Origin: an uncultured Oceanospirillaceae bacterium
GTDB taxonomy: Bacteria > Pseudomonadota > Gammaproteobacteria > Pseudomonadales > Balneatricaceae
Direction of reading: 5' to 3'
DNA: 64,000 bases
Assembly: GCA_913057435.1 (NCBI GenBank)
Contig: CAJXNY010000028.1
Coordinates: 1-64,000, forward strand
Of the stretch, positions 50,592 to 59,814 are shown one piece after another. Numbering within the stretch: position 1 is the first letter of the stretch; each line of letters begins with the position of its first letter. The notes under the pieces were generated by a model. It did not search any database. It was given only the letters and a program-made list of their open reading frames with translations, and was not told the origin of the DNA. The translations under genes and the position numbers were made by a program.

Positions 50592-53165
50592 CTAGCGTGT
50601 CCAGTCGACAGCGCCGCTGATATAAGCGTCCTGCTCCAGATCCCGTTCAAAAATCATAGAAGCACCGGTACCATTGTTATGAACGGCGCCGGAAATACTG
50701 CTGTTTGAAAGATCGGGATTACTGAAAAACAAACCGTCATCCTGCAGTACTCCCGCCGCATTCACGCTGATGCCCTGGGCAATTGATGGTGCTGATACCC
50801 TTAGTGCGGTTTCGAAGCTGCGATTGTTGAAGTTGATGCTCAGTGTCGGGTTGCTGACGAGCGCTGTCTCAGTAAATTCGCCCTGCTTATAAACAGCTTC
50901 AGCTGTGTTTAACTCAAAGCTGAAGACGCCTTCGGTTGGCAGGCTGATATCCTGATCGGCGGTGCGCATCAGGGCAAATACCCGGTTATGATCGATCAGC
51001 TCATTCCCCTTTGCCAGATTGGCATAATCGTCAGCACTGGTGATTTCTGAAAAGTTGCTCCAGCGGCCCCAGCTAACAGGCGGCTTATCGGCTGTCTGAT
51101 AACGGGCAAACGTTTTCTCAAGTTTTTGAGCCCATGCCTGGCTGAAATTTCGGTCAATAATCAGTGTGCCAGAATACTGCTGGCTATTGTCTTCGGCTTC
51201 AAAAATCAATGCGATCTGGCTCATCTGGTTAACGAAAAAGCCTTTCAGGTAAGCATCGCTACTACCACCGAATACCATACCGCTTTTACTGACGGCCCCC
51301 TGGAACTGAATGGCCACCTCTGCACCCTGTGAGTCCCGGGTAAGCAACACGGCTTCAAACGTCTGGTTTGTATAATTCATCTTGAAATCAAAATCGATAA
51401 CAGAGGCTTGCTGAGCTGTGCCCTGGCTGTCAATCAGATTGATATCTGAAGCTGATAGTTCGTAAATCAGTCCCAGCTTGGGAAATGTCTGGTTCAGGTT
51501 TGGTGTTGTGGTAGCAACCAGCCCATCGACACTACTCAGGTACTGCGTGTTGTTTTCAACCAGCGGAGTAAAATTTCCCTTGCGGTAATAGGCAGCCCAT
51601 GCATCGTTTAGTGCACTGTTATCCGCACCGTTCTGGGGGGGTAGTGTGATGCTGTCTGGTGCTGTATTCAGCTTATAGTCCCAGGCTCTGGCTGTGTTTG
51701 CCTCGCCCCAGAAGGCGCGACCACGAGTGTCCATTTTACGGCTTAGCGTCAGGTAAGGAGTGCCAGTATCAGTCAGCTGCAGGGTTTGTTGCATGACCTC
51801 ACCAGTAGTATTACTACTGCTAAGCTGATTGAGTTGTACCTTCTTAATAATCAGTCCGGCAAATTCAGCTTCAGACAGGGTCACATCCTGCTGCTGTTTT
51901 TTTAGCGTTACGCCGGCATTTGACAGAGGGCGGCTGTCCTGTTTATCAGATACCCCATCATTATCAGTATCACCGGACAGCGGGTTGCTGCCTGTCTGGT
52001 GTTCCTGCACATCACTCAGGCCGTCATTATCATCATCCAGATCCTGCTTGTTACCAATACCATCCTGGTCCGTATCCAGCTGTTCTGTTGGATCATCCGG
52101 TAAGTCGTCAAACAGGTCTGTAACGCCATCTCCATCGCTGTCGATCTGCGCGCGAACATTCTCATCGTCACCTGCTTCTGCAGAGGGGATATTGTCGCTG
52201 GTTTCACCTTCAGGTGCTGTCAGTTCATCTTTAGTGCCAGCAGCAGGACTACCTGCTTCTGTTTCTGTGCTGTTGCTGCTGTCATCGGCTGAGGCTGCCT
52301 TGTCTTGTTCTGTTTCTGCAGCCGCAGACGCAGACGTATCGACAGCTTCGCCTGAATTTGCTGTTTCACTGGTCGTAGCCGCTGGCTCTGTTGCCTGTTC
52401 AGAAGGGGTCTTGGCTGTTTTACCTGAGCTGGTTGCCTGCGCTGGTTTGATTGTCAGCAGGCTATCGTCATCCTCTGGTGGTGAGAGGTTGTTCAGGCGG
52501 CCCTCAATCAGGTTTGGCACCTGATCGCTGGCATTGAGTTGCAGATAATGCTGATTCATCCCGGCGTAAAGATCAACGACGGAACTGCCGCGACAGGGCC
52601 CCAGAGCTGCAGCCTTACATTGGCTGTTAAAGGGTGACATGGCGATGCCGCCCTGGAGGACATCAACCTGAGATTGCTGTGCCGTTGTGACAACGGTGTA
52701 ATCGGTGCCGCGTACACCGATTGCTGCGACTGGTGTGTTCAGGCGATAACGGTCTTTACTGCGTTTAGCAACCTGGCCGGAGATGCTGCGTAACTTTCCT
52801 TTGAGCAGGGAAATTTTTACCCGATCCAGTGCCTTTTTCCCGGCGGAAAAGTTGTATTCATCAATTCTCAGTACGCTGTCTGGTCGCAGAGCAATAAAAG
52901 CATTATCACTCATGCGTAAATGCGCATAGCCATCGGGGCCCGTGGCGAGAGTATCTGAGACAACGATATCGCTGCCGTGGCTGATTGTTGTTTTTCGTTG
53001 CCCCTCCGGTGTCAGCAAATAAACATCACCCACCGTGAAAATAATTCTGCCTGCAACAGTGCTGGCGTTCGCAACACTGATATTCTGCGCACAGAGAAGG
53101 GCACACATCACTAAACCAGCCGAATATTGAATCTTTTTAAAGAAGCTTGTCTGTGTTGGTATCAT
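50592..53165 (-). CDS. FecR-domain protein with thrombospondin-3 Ca2+ repeats
   Basis: 857 aa. Signal peptide (1-34); FecR domain (about 65-175, with GVRGTDYTVVTT at 150-161); a low-complexity Ala/Ser/Thr/Glu linker (about 238-338); type-3 repeats (341-412) with Asp-rich loops DSDGDGVTD, DTDQDGIGNKQD, DTDNDGVSDKQD that should bind Ca2+; then a C-terminal region of unknown fold (about 420-857). No membrane anchor is seen, so it should be periplasmic or exported. It probably feeds signals to the CHASE2 cyclase encoded next. First gene of the three-gene operon. Confidence 0.85.
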   Translation of the reverse strand: MIPTQTSFFKKIQYSAGLVMCALLCAQNISVANASTVAGRIIFTVGDVYLLTPEGQRKTTISHGSDIVVSDTLATGPDGYAHLRMSDNAFIALRPDSVLRIDEYNFSAGKKALDRVKISLLKGKLRSISGQVAKRSKDRYRLNTPVAAIGVRGTDYTVVTTAQQSQVDVLQGGIAMSPFNSQCKAAALGPCRGSSVVDLYAGMNQHYLQLNASDQVPNLIEGRLNNLSPPEDDDSLLTIKPAQATSSGKTAKTPSEQATEPAATTSETANSGEAVDTSASAAAETEQDKAASADDSSNSTETEAGSPAAGTKDELTAPEGETSDNIPSAEAGDDENVRAQIDSDGDGVTDLFDDLPDDPTEQLDTDQDGIGNKQDLDDDNDGLSDVQEHQTGSNPLSGDTDNDGVSDKQDSRPLSNAGVTLKKQQQDVTLSEAEFAGLIIKKVQLNQLSSSNTTGEVMQQTLQLTDTGTPYLTLSRKMDTRGRAFWGEANTARAWDYKLNTAPDSITLPPQNGADNSALNDAWAAYYRKGNFTPLVENNTQYLSSVDGLVATTTPNLNQTFPKLGLIYELSASDINLIDSQGTAQQASVIDFDFKMNYTNQTFEAVLLTRDSQGAEVAIQFQGAVSKSGMVFGGSSDAYLKGFFVNQMSQIALIFEAEDNSQQYSGTLIIDRNFSQAWAQKLEKTFARYQTADKPPVSWGRWSNFSEITSADDYANLAKGNELIDHNRVFALMRTADQDISLPTEGVFSFELNTAEAVYKQGEFTETALVSNPTLSINFNNRSFETALRVSAPSIAQGISVNAAGVLQDDGLFFSNPDLSNSSISGAVHNNGTGASMIFERDLEQDAYISGAVDWTR

Positions 53166-53547
53166 TGTCTCTTTCCAGAATCAGGCTTGAACTCGTCACG
53201 ATCCGAGCAGGGGTATGCATCTCTTTAATTTTCGGGTATAGCGAAAATAAATGCCGTGATGTTGCGCACAATACATTGAAGAAGCTTACGACTATATGAT
53301 GGTTTCAGGCTTCAGTACGTATATTTATGAATGCTTGATCATAGAACTAAGCAGACCCCTTAGCTACCACCGATTACTGTTATAACAGGGTTGTCGTTAT
53401 TGTTAGCCAGCAGGGCTGTTACAGCATGGTCAGGCTCGGTGGTGTTGTCCCATTCAGAGCAAGGATCTGATATGCTCTGGCCCGCAATCTGACTTAGAAG
53501 CCGTTCATTGATGAAAAGAGCTGGCGCGGTGGGTGTAATGGTGTGAT
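53166..53547. promoter_or_regulatory. divergent FecR-operon / glycan-cluster control region
   Basis: 382 bp with no gene. Seen: an inverted repeat ATTTTCG/CGAAAAT (53228-53248); a CRP-like site CGTGA-N6-GCACA (53255-53270, 8 of 10 positions); a perfect 12-bp palindrome CTGTTATAACAG (53377-53388), with a related CTGTTACAG nearby (53420-53428). No sigma-70 promoter is clear. Confidence 0.45.
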
Positions 53548-54654
53548 GTGAGTGAAATCAGGGTAGGAATTGGAATCAGCTCACTGGCTGACGAGTCACG
53601 AATAGATGGCATTGGTCAATATACGGCTAACCTCCAGCAGGCACTTACTGCACAAGGCGGGCTCCACCTGCAGCCTATGCTCTACGGTGGCGAGCGTCCG
53701 GAGCTCAGGGTTGCGCGGTTTAAAGGCAGTTTTTCCTGTAATGCTGTGCGGGCTCAGGCAGGTGGTCGATTTGAGTTACAGGGCTGTGCGCCTCAGGTTT
53801 ATCATGCCACTGACCACCGGATACCGCGGCTCAGAAACATTCCGGTGGTAGCGACGTTGCATGATGCCGTGCCGTTTTCGCATCCGCATTGGGCCAACAA
53901 TCGCTGGCGACACCTGAAAAACTGGATGATGCATCGTTCGGCCGGCTGGGCTGATGCGGTGATATGCATCTCCCATGCCGTTGTCGATGATATTGTCCGG
54001 TACTGGAACGTTCCTGAATCGCGTATCAGCGTGATCCATCATGGTGTCAACATGGAGCGGTTTACTGCCTGCACTCCCCCGGAGTTAAACCGGGTAAGGG
54101 CTTTATACTGTCTTCCACCGTCATTCGTGCTGTTCATTGGTACATTACAACCGCGTAAAAACCTCGAACGCTTGCTTGATGCGCATGCGCGGTTGCCCGT
54201 CGCAACGCAAAAAACGAGCCCCTTGGTGATTGCAGGGCGTGCCGGGTGGGGCGATGTGGGTTTACAAGCCCGGCTGGCGCAGGCAGTAGAACGCGAGACC
54301 GTTATATTGACGGGTTATGTTGCGGACGCCGATATACCAGCACTGTACCAGGCTGCCACGGTATTTGCATTACCCTCGTTGCATGAAGGGTTTGGTTTGC
54401 CGGTGCTGGAAGCGTTTGCCAGCAGGGTGCCGGTGCTTTGCGCCAGTGCTGGGGCGCTGCCGGAGGTTGCCGGAGATGCTGCCTGTCTGGTTAACCCCGA
54501 ATCGGTTGATGACATCTGTGATGGATTACAGCAACTGCTGGGCAGTTCCGAATTGCAGGCGCGCATGATTGCCGCTGGCTATCAGCGGGCGCGTCAATTT
54601 TCATGGCAGAAAACTGCGGTACAGACGGCACAGCTTTATCATGCACTGGTGTAA
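53548..54654 (+). CDS. GT4-family glycosyltransferase
   Basis: 368 aa, GTG start. GT-B fold: N-terminal acceptor half with GIGQYTANL, C-terminal donor half with GTLQPRKNLERLL and the E-x7-E element EGFGLPVLE. It resembles mannosyltransferases of O-antigen loci, but the sugar is not known. First gene of the glycan cluster; 60 bp before the exporter permease. Confidence 0.88.
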   Translation: MSEIRVGIGISSLADESRIDGIGQYTANLQQALTAQGGLHLQPMLYGGERPELRVARFKGSFSCNAVRAQAGGRFELQGCAPQVYHATDHRIPRLRNIPVVATLHDAVPFSHPHWANNRWRHLKNWMMHRSAGWADAVICISHAVVDDIVRYWNVPESRISVIHHGVNMERFTACTPPELNRVRALYCLPPSFVLFIGTLQPRKNLERLLDAHARLPVATQKTSPLVIAGRAGWGDVGLQARLAQAVERETVILTGYVADADIPALYQAATVFALPSLHEGFGLPVLEAFASRVPVLCASAGALPEVAGDAACLVNPESVDDICDGLQQLLGSSELQARMIAAGYQRARQFSWQKTAVQTAQLYHALV

Positions 54655-54714
54655 TGTGTTGATTTATATCGTTAAATCATCTCAAGGCAAAAATAATTTT
54701 TTACGGAACCTGTT

Positions 54715-55491
54715 TTGAATAGATCTCTTTTAATCAGCTTTGTTAAGCAGGACCTGGTTGACCGTTATGCCGGGTCTTTATTAGGGAGTCTGTGGGCTTT
54801 CATACTGCCACTGGTCAACATCCTGATCTTTACCGTGATCTTTTCCAAAGTGATGGGGGCGCGGCTGGAAGGGCTGGGGGCTGAGTTCAGCCAGTATAAC
54901 TACAGTATTTACCTGGTGAGTGGCGTACTTGCCTGGAATGCTTTTTCAGCGACCATCAGCCGGGTGACGAGTTGCCTGCATGACCGTGCTGGGATGATCT
55001 CTAAAGTCAATATAAAGTTGCAGTATTTACCGGTTTATGTGCTGATCTCAGAGTCGATTGTCTATGTTATCTCGATGTCGTTCTTTGTCCTGTTTCTGTT
55101 GTTTATAGGCTACCCGATTACCGTTGAGTGGCTCTGGCTGCCGCTGGTTTTCCTGCTTCAGCAGCTTCTGGCGTATACCATCGGTTTTACCTGTGCCTGG
55201 TTGAGCGTATTTATTCGAGACATTAAAGAGATCGTACCGGTGGTGTTGCAGTTGTGGTTCTGGTGTACACCCATCGTGTATGTGATTGGAATGCTGCCGC
55301 CATCACTCCAGGTTTACTTCGAGATAAACCCGTTTTATGCCTTCGTTAACCTGTACCGCCAGATTATTGTTACGCACAGTATCGAAGGGTTCGGAGGAGT
55401 CTTATTGTGGGGAGGATTATCTTTCTTTGTGCTGTGTTTTTCCCTGTGGCTGTTTAGCCGTCTTGAGAGAGACGTGCGTGATTTTATATAG
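54715..55491 (+). CDS. wzm: polysaccharide ABC exporter permease (Wzm type)
   Basis: 258 aa, TTG start. Six membrane helices; the N-terminal DLVDRYAGSLLGSLWAFILP is the ABC-2/Wzm signature. With Wzt it exports an undecaprenyl-linked glycan, such as O-antigen or capsule, over the inner membrane. Confidence 0.9.
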   Translation: MNRSLLISFVKQDLVDRYAGSLLGSLWAFILPLVNILIFTVIFSKVMGARLEGLGAEFSQYNYSIYLVSGVLAWNAFSATISRVTSCLHDRAGMISKVNIKLQYLPVYVLISESIVYVISMSFFVLFLLFIGYPITVEWLWLPLVFLLQQLLAYTIGFTCAWLSVFIRDIKEIVPVVLQLWFWCTPIVYVIGMLPPSLQVYFEINPFYAFVNLYRQIIVTHSIEGFGGVLLWGGLSFFVLCFSLWLFSRLERDVRDFI

Positions 55492-55500
55492 GTGACTGTG

Positions 55501-56736
55501 ATGTTTGTTGTTGAAAATTTAAGCAAATGTTTCCGTTTCTATCATCGGCCGGTTGATCGCCTGAAGGAAATTCTGTTCAGGCGGAACTACCACTCGCGCC
55601 ACCAGGCACTAAGTGATATCTCCTTCTCCATTGACAAAGGCCAGGCGCTGGGTGTGCTGGGGCGCAATGGGGCAGGGAAATCAACGTTGCTGAAGATTAT
55701 CACCGGCGTCCTGATGCCCGATAGCGGCAGGGTGCTCAGCAATGCTCGTATATTAGGACTGCTTGAATTAGGTACCGGCTTTGATACTAACCAGAGTGGC
55801 CTGAAAAATATCGAGATAAACGGCCTGCTTATTGGTATGAGTCTGAGTGATATTGCCCGCCAACAGCAGGATATCATTGCCTTTTCCGAGCTGGGAGACT
55901 TTATCAATGAGCCTGTCCGTACCTATTCCTCAGGTATGGTGATGCGGCTGGCATTTTCCATTGCCATACATGCCGAGCCTGATGTACTTGTTGTTGATGA
56001 GGCGCTGTCTGTGGGCGATATTCATTTCCAGCAAAAGTGCATGACGCGAATACGGCAGTTTAAAGAGGGCGGTGGGGCGATATTATTTGTTTCACATGAT
56101 CTTCATGCAGTAAAAATGCTCTGTGATCGTGCGATTGTACTGGACCATGGGAACGTTATTGCTGATGGTGATGTTGAAAAATCGGTCAACTATTACAACC
56201 GGCTAATGGCGGATCAGGGGGATGATGGCTTTACCCTGAATAGCAGTGAGTCTGATACAAGCTATGGTGACGGTCAGGCGACTATTCAGTCCTGTCGCAT
56301 TCTGGGTGAAAAATCTGGCAGCAATGTGCTGACGTCGGGTGAAAGTGTTGTCTTTGAATTCACCATAAAAAGCTTTGCTGACCTCAATGATGTCACCCTG
56401 GGAATGATGGTTCGTGATCGTTTTGGTCAGGATATTTTTGGTGTAAACAGCTTTCTTATGCAACGCCCTTTGACGCTGAAAAAAGATCAGCTGCTCACCT
56501 GCTGCTACAAGCTTCCGCTAGACCTGAATAAAGGAAAGTACAGCCTGTCTGCGGCCTTGCATACCAATGATCATCACCTTGATGATTGTTATTACTGGAA
56601 TGACAAACTCAGCGAATTTGAGGTGTCAGGCTATGGAAAGTCTGAATTCAGTGGTATCTGCTATTTGAACCCTGAGTTCTATGTCGATACCTGCTCTGAA
56701 GATCTGATGAAGGGAATTGAGGTGAACGGAGAGTGA
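55501..56736 (+). CDS. wzt: polysaccharide ABC exporter ATPase (Wzt type) with C-terminal glycan-recognition domain
   Basis: About 411 aa from ATG 55501, 6 nt after AGGTGA; GTG 55492 is an alternative. Walker A GRNGAGKST, signature YSSGMVMRLAFSIAI, Walker B VLVVDEALSVGD. Residues from about 250 form a Wzt C-terminal-like beta domain (VVFEFTIKSFADLNDV in part, KGKYSLSAALHTND), which in Wzt binds the modified end of the glycan. This predicts a chain-terminated polymer. Confidence 0.92.
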   Translation: MFVVENLSKCFRFYHRPVDRLKEILFRRNYHSRHQALSDISFSIDKGQALGVLGRNGAGKSTLLKIITGVLMPDSGRVLSNARILGLLELGTGFDTNQSGLKNIEINGLLIGMSLSDIARQQQDIIAFSELGDFINEPVRTYSSGMVMRLAFSIAIHAEPDVLVVDEALSVGDIHFQQKCMTRIRQFKEGGGAILFVSHDLHAVKMLCDRAIVLDHGNVIADGDVEKSVNYYNRLMADQGDDGFTLNSSESDTSYGDGQATIQSCRILGEKSGSNVLTSGESVVFEFTIKSFADLNDVTLGMMVRDRFGQDIFGVNSFLMQRPLTLKKDQLLTCCYKLPLDLNKGKYSLSAALHTNDHHLDDCYYWNDKLSEFEVSGYGKSEFSGICYLNPEFYVDTCSEDLMKGIEVNGE

Positions 56737-57602
56737 GTGTGGCGTTGGATATAGAAAAAATACGAGAACAGGCACGTCAGCAGGCCACAGCCCTGCCCGA
56801 GGCGCGGGTCGATGCAGTACGCCAGGGGCTGAGCCAGGCTGAGGCTGCCATATCACAGCCCTCAGGTCGGATGCGGAGCGTACGCAGTGAACTGGTTGCC
56901 AGGCTGCAACGTTTTTTCCGTAACTCCCGTGTGGGCGGTGTGCTTCGTATTCTGTGGTCGGCTCGCTTTCTGTATGTAATGCGACGGGATATTGCTGACC
57001 TGCACCGGGAAATGGATCAGCAGCGCAACAGCGACAAGCAGCCGGTGCCCGTGGAAGGGATAATGAGTGCATCTCCTTTGTCGGGGGCGGTCCATCGCTG
57101 TTTTGATCAGGCCTTGATGCTGGATGTGCCAGCCCTGCCAGCGGGCAAGGCGCTAGCGCTGATTAACGGCTGCCAGGGAGACAAACCGGTGCAGGCAGAG
57201 CGTTTCTTCTCTGATTTACGTTTTGTACATGAATCCGAGACAGCCTGGCCTCTGTTGAAGCTGGCTGAGCAACAAAAACTGTACGATGGCATTGTGTATG
57301 TACAGGGGGCTGAGGGGTGCAGCAGCGTGCAGCTGATAGAACAGATTGATCTTCTGGTCGACCATCTGGCCCCGGCAGGGGTCTTTGTTATTCAGGGGGT
57401 CCACCCGGACGAGACGGCACTGATTGAACGCATCTATAAAACGGGTGTGCAGGCGGTGCCAGCAGCCTTTGTTGTTCCGCTGCTGCGTGAGCGAAAACTG
57501 CAAATCAACGCCATCGAAAACCAGCCTGCTGATGTGCTCGCGGGTGTACCGGCCTGCTGGCGAATTACCGCTGAGCGAAACCACGGGGAGAGAATGCAGT
57601 GA
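56733..57602 (+). CDS. unrecognised protein of the glycan cluster, possible degenerate methyltransferase
   Basis: 289 aa, GTG start overlapping the wzt stop by 4 bp; its own stop overlaps the next GTG by 4 bp. A charged helical N-terminus (1-45), a basic amphipathic stretch (about 55-95), then an alpha/beta part whose YDGIVYVQGAEG and LAPAGVFVIQG recall the later strands of SAM methyltransferases. The usual glycine-rich SAM motif I is not obvious. With an exporter of Wzt type, a terminal methyltransferase would make sense, but this is a guess. Confidence 0.6.
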   Translation: MSVALDIEKIREQARQQATALPEARVDAVRQGLSQAEAAISQPSGRMRSVRSELVARLQRFFRNSRVGGVLRILWSARFLYVMRRDIADLHREMDQQRNSDKQPVPVEGIMSASPLSGAVHRCFDQALMLDVPALPAGKALALINGCQGDKPVQAERFFSDLRFVHESETAWPLLKLAEQQKLYDGIVYVQGAEGCSSVQLIEQIDLLVDHLAPAGVFVIQGVHPDETALIERIYKTGVQAVPAAFVVPLLRERKLQINAIENQPADVLAGVPACWRITAERNHGERMQ

Positions 57603-58750
57603 GCAGGGTTGAACAACCGAAAACAGTTGCGATCTGCGCCGGTGGAATCCGCAATGGCGATGCCGTTGGTATCGATATTCTGGGCATGGCAGATAGCCTG
57701 CGTGCGGCGAATCATCAGGTTACACTGGTGGCCTTCAGTGTTGAAGACAGCATTCGCCAGCAATACCCCGTTGCTGAATTTGGCCAGCTGGACAGCCTGA
57801 ATGGTTTTGATCTGGTGATCTACCATCATTGTATTGAGCTGCCTGACATTGAACCGCTGCTGGATGCATACCGGGGGCGGCTGATTCTGCGTTACCACAA
57901 CATTACCCCGGCTTCATTCTTCAGTCCTTACCCGGCTGCAGCCCATGCCGTTATGATGTGTGCCCAGGGCCGGGAGCAGACGCGCCGGCTGGTGGAACGT
58001 TTCTGGGCCCGTGCTTACTGGATGCCCGCCTCACACTACAATATTCAGGACCTGGCCGAGCTGGCGCCGCAATACAGCCTGAAATATGTGGGTGTGGTAC
58101 CGCCATTCAACCGGCTGGAACAGTTTCGGGCCAGTATGCCAGCGGCCGCTTCAGACACCGAAAGTACCGTTGAACTGCTGTTTGTCGGACGTTTTTCCCC
58201 CAATAAAAACCATCTGGATATGGTGCGTGCCATCTATGCCTATACCCAGAGCATCGATCGCGATATCCACCTGACCCTGGTGGGTTCTCAGGATCCGGCC
58301 TTACAGCGTTATATGGATCAGCTTAATGGCCTGATTGCTGCCCTCGGGCTGGAACAGAATGTTTCGATCCTGTCCCATGTGCCGGAAGAAGAGCTGAAGC
58401 AGCTGTATGCTCGCGCGTCTGCTTTCTTCTGTACGAGTCTGCATGAAGGATTCTGTGTGCCGGTGATTGAAGCGCAGGCACTGGGGTTGCCAGTGTTAAC
58501 CACCACCACCGCAGCGATTGGTGAAACACTGGGGCCACAACAGTTTGGCTTTGAACGGCCAGAGTCCGCAGAAGATTACCTGTATATCGCCCAGCTGATA
58601 AAGCAGGCTACCCGCGATGTAGATACTCGCCAGGCGCTGATTGAGCAGGGCTACCGGAATATCGCCCAGCGTTTTTCCGGCGATATAATCGCTGAACAGT
58701 TTATGGTCGGGCTCTACGATGCGGTACATAAAATGGAGCCTTTGGCGTGA
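57599..58750 (+). CDS. GT4-family glycosyltransferase
   Basis: 383 aa, GTG start overlapping the previous stop. Donor half contains FVGRFSPNKNHLDMVRAI and the E-x7-E element EGFCVPVIE. The acceptor half has YHHCIELPDIEPLLDAY. Substrate unknown. Coupled by 4-bp overlaps to both neighbours. Confidence 0.87.
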   Translation: MSRVEQPKTVAICAGGIRNGDAVGIDILGMADSLRAANHQVTLVAFSVEDSIRQQYPVAEFGQLDSLNGFDLVIYHHCIELPDIEPLLDAYRGRLILRYHNITPASFFSPYPAAAHAVMMCAQGREQTRRLVERFWARAYWMPASHYNIQDLAELAPQYSLKYVGVVPPFNRLEQFRASMPAAASDTESTVELLFVGRFSPNKNHLDMVRAIYAYTQSIDRDIHLTLVGSQDPALQRYMDQLNGLIAALGLEQNVSILSHVPEEELKQLYARASAFFCTSLHEGFCVPVIEAQALGLPVLTTTTAAIGETLGPQQFGFERPESAEDYLYIAQLIKQATRDVDTRQALIEQGYRNIAQRFSGDIIAEQFMVGLYDAVHKMEPLA

Positions 58751-59814
58751 GGGTTGGCATTGCGACAGTACAGGTGCCGTTTATGCACGGTGGGGCCGAG
58801 ATGCATGCCCAGAGCCTGCAACAGCAGTTGCAGCTGCGCGGTTATGAAGCCGATATTATCTCGATTCCGTTTAAATGGTATCCGCCAGAACGCATCCTGG
58901 ACAGCATGATGGCCACCCAGCTGCTGGATCTGACTGGTGCCAATGGTGACCGTATTGATCAGCTAATCACGCTGAAGTTTCCCATGTACTACATCGAACA
59001 CCCGAACAAAGTCGGCTGGATACTGCACCAGCACCGCCAGGCGTATGATCTGTACCACACCAGCGTGGGGGATTTGCGCCAGAGTGCCGAAGGCCGGGCA
59101 GTACGCGATGAAATTGTCCGCATGGACAACCTCAAGTTGCCCGAGCATCGCAAGCTGTTTACCAATGCAAAAAACACCGCCAACAGGCTGCGGCGTTACA
59201 ACGGCATTGCTGCCGAGCCGCTCTATCATCCGCCGCTCAACCATGACGCCTTCTATGCCGAGGACTACCAGCACTATATCCTGGCGCCGGGCCGGATGGA
59301 TGGTATGAAACGACAGAAGCTGCTGCTTGAAGCCCGCGCAATTGCCCGCACGGACTGGCGCATCATCTTTATCGGCCCGGATAACAGTAGCCATGCGCGC
59401 GAAGTCCGGGCGCTGGCGCAGCAGCTGGGGCTGGAGGCCTGCGTGGAGTTTCGTGGCCACGTCAGCGAGCAGGAAAAACTGTCACTCTATGCCCATGCTG
59501 GCGCGGTATATAACGGTGTGCTGGATGAAGACTATGGCTACATTACCCTGGAGGCCTTCCTCGCGTCCCGGCCGGTGATTACCCATACTGACTCCGGTGG
59601 CCCGCTGGAATTTGTTCAGCACCAGCGCAACGGCTACATTACGCCACCAACAGCCAATGCACTGGCTACCGTGCTTGATGAGATTCAGGACAGTCCGGGC
59701 CAGTCAGAGCGGCTGGGTCAGGCGGGGCTGGCGCTGATGCAACAGCTGAATATCAACTGGGATTATGTGATTGAACGGCTGATGGAGGGTTCCCCGGATG
59801 ACCGCCAAGCTTGA
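58747..59814 (+). CDS. GT4-like glycosyltransferase
   Basis: 355 aa, GTG start overlapping the previous stop. GT-B fold with the acceptor-side FMHGGAEMHAQSL and donor-side LAPGRMDGMKRQKLLLEA and DEDYGYITLEAFLASRPVI (Glu pair spaced less regularly than in GT1-type GT4). Substrate unknown. Its end overlaps the next gene by 17 bp. Confidence 0.83.
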   Translation: MRVGIATVQVPFMHGGAEMHAQSLQQQLQLRGYEADIISIPFKWYPPERILDSMMATQLLDLTGANGDRIDQLITLKFPMYYIEHPNKVGWILHQHRQAYDLYHTSVGDLRQSAEGRAVRDEIVRMDNLKLPEHRKLFTNAKNTANRLRRYNGIAAEPLYHPPLNHDAFYAEDYQHYILAPGRMDGMKRQKLLLEARAIARTDWRIIFIGPDNSSHAREVRALAQQLGLEACVEFRGHVSEQEKLSLYAHAGAVYNGVLDEDYGYITLEAFLASRPVITHTDSGGPLEFVQHQRNGYITPPTANALATVLDEIQDSPGQSERLGQAGLALMQQLNINWDYVIERLMEGSPDDRQA

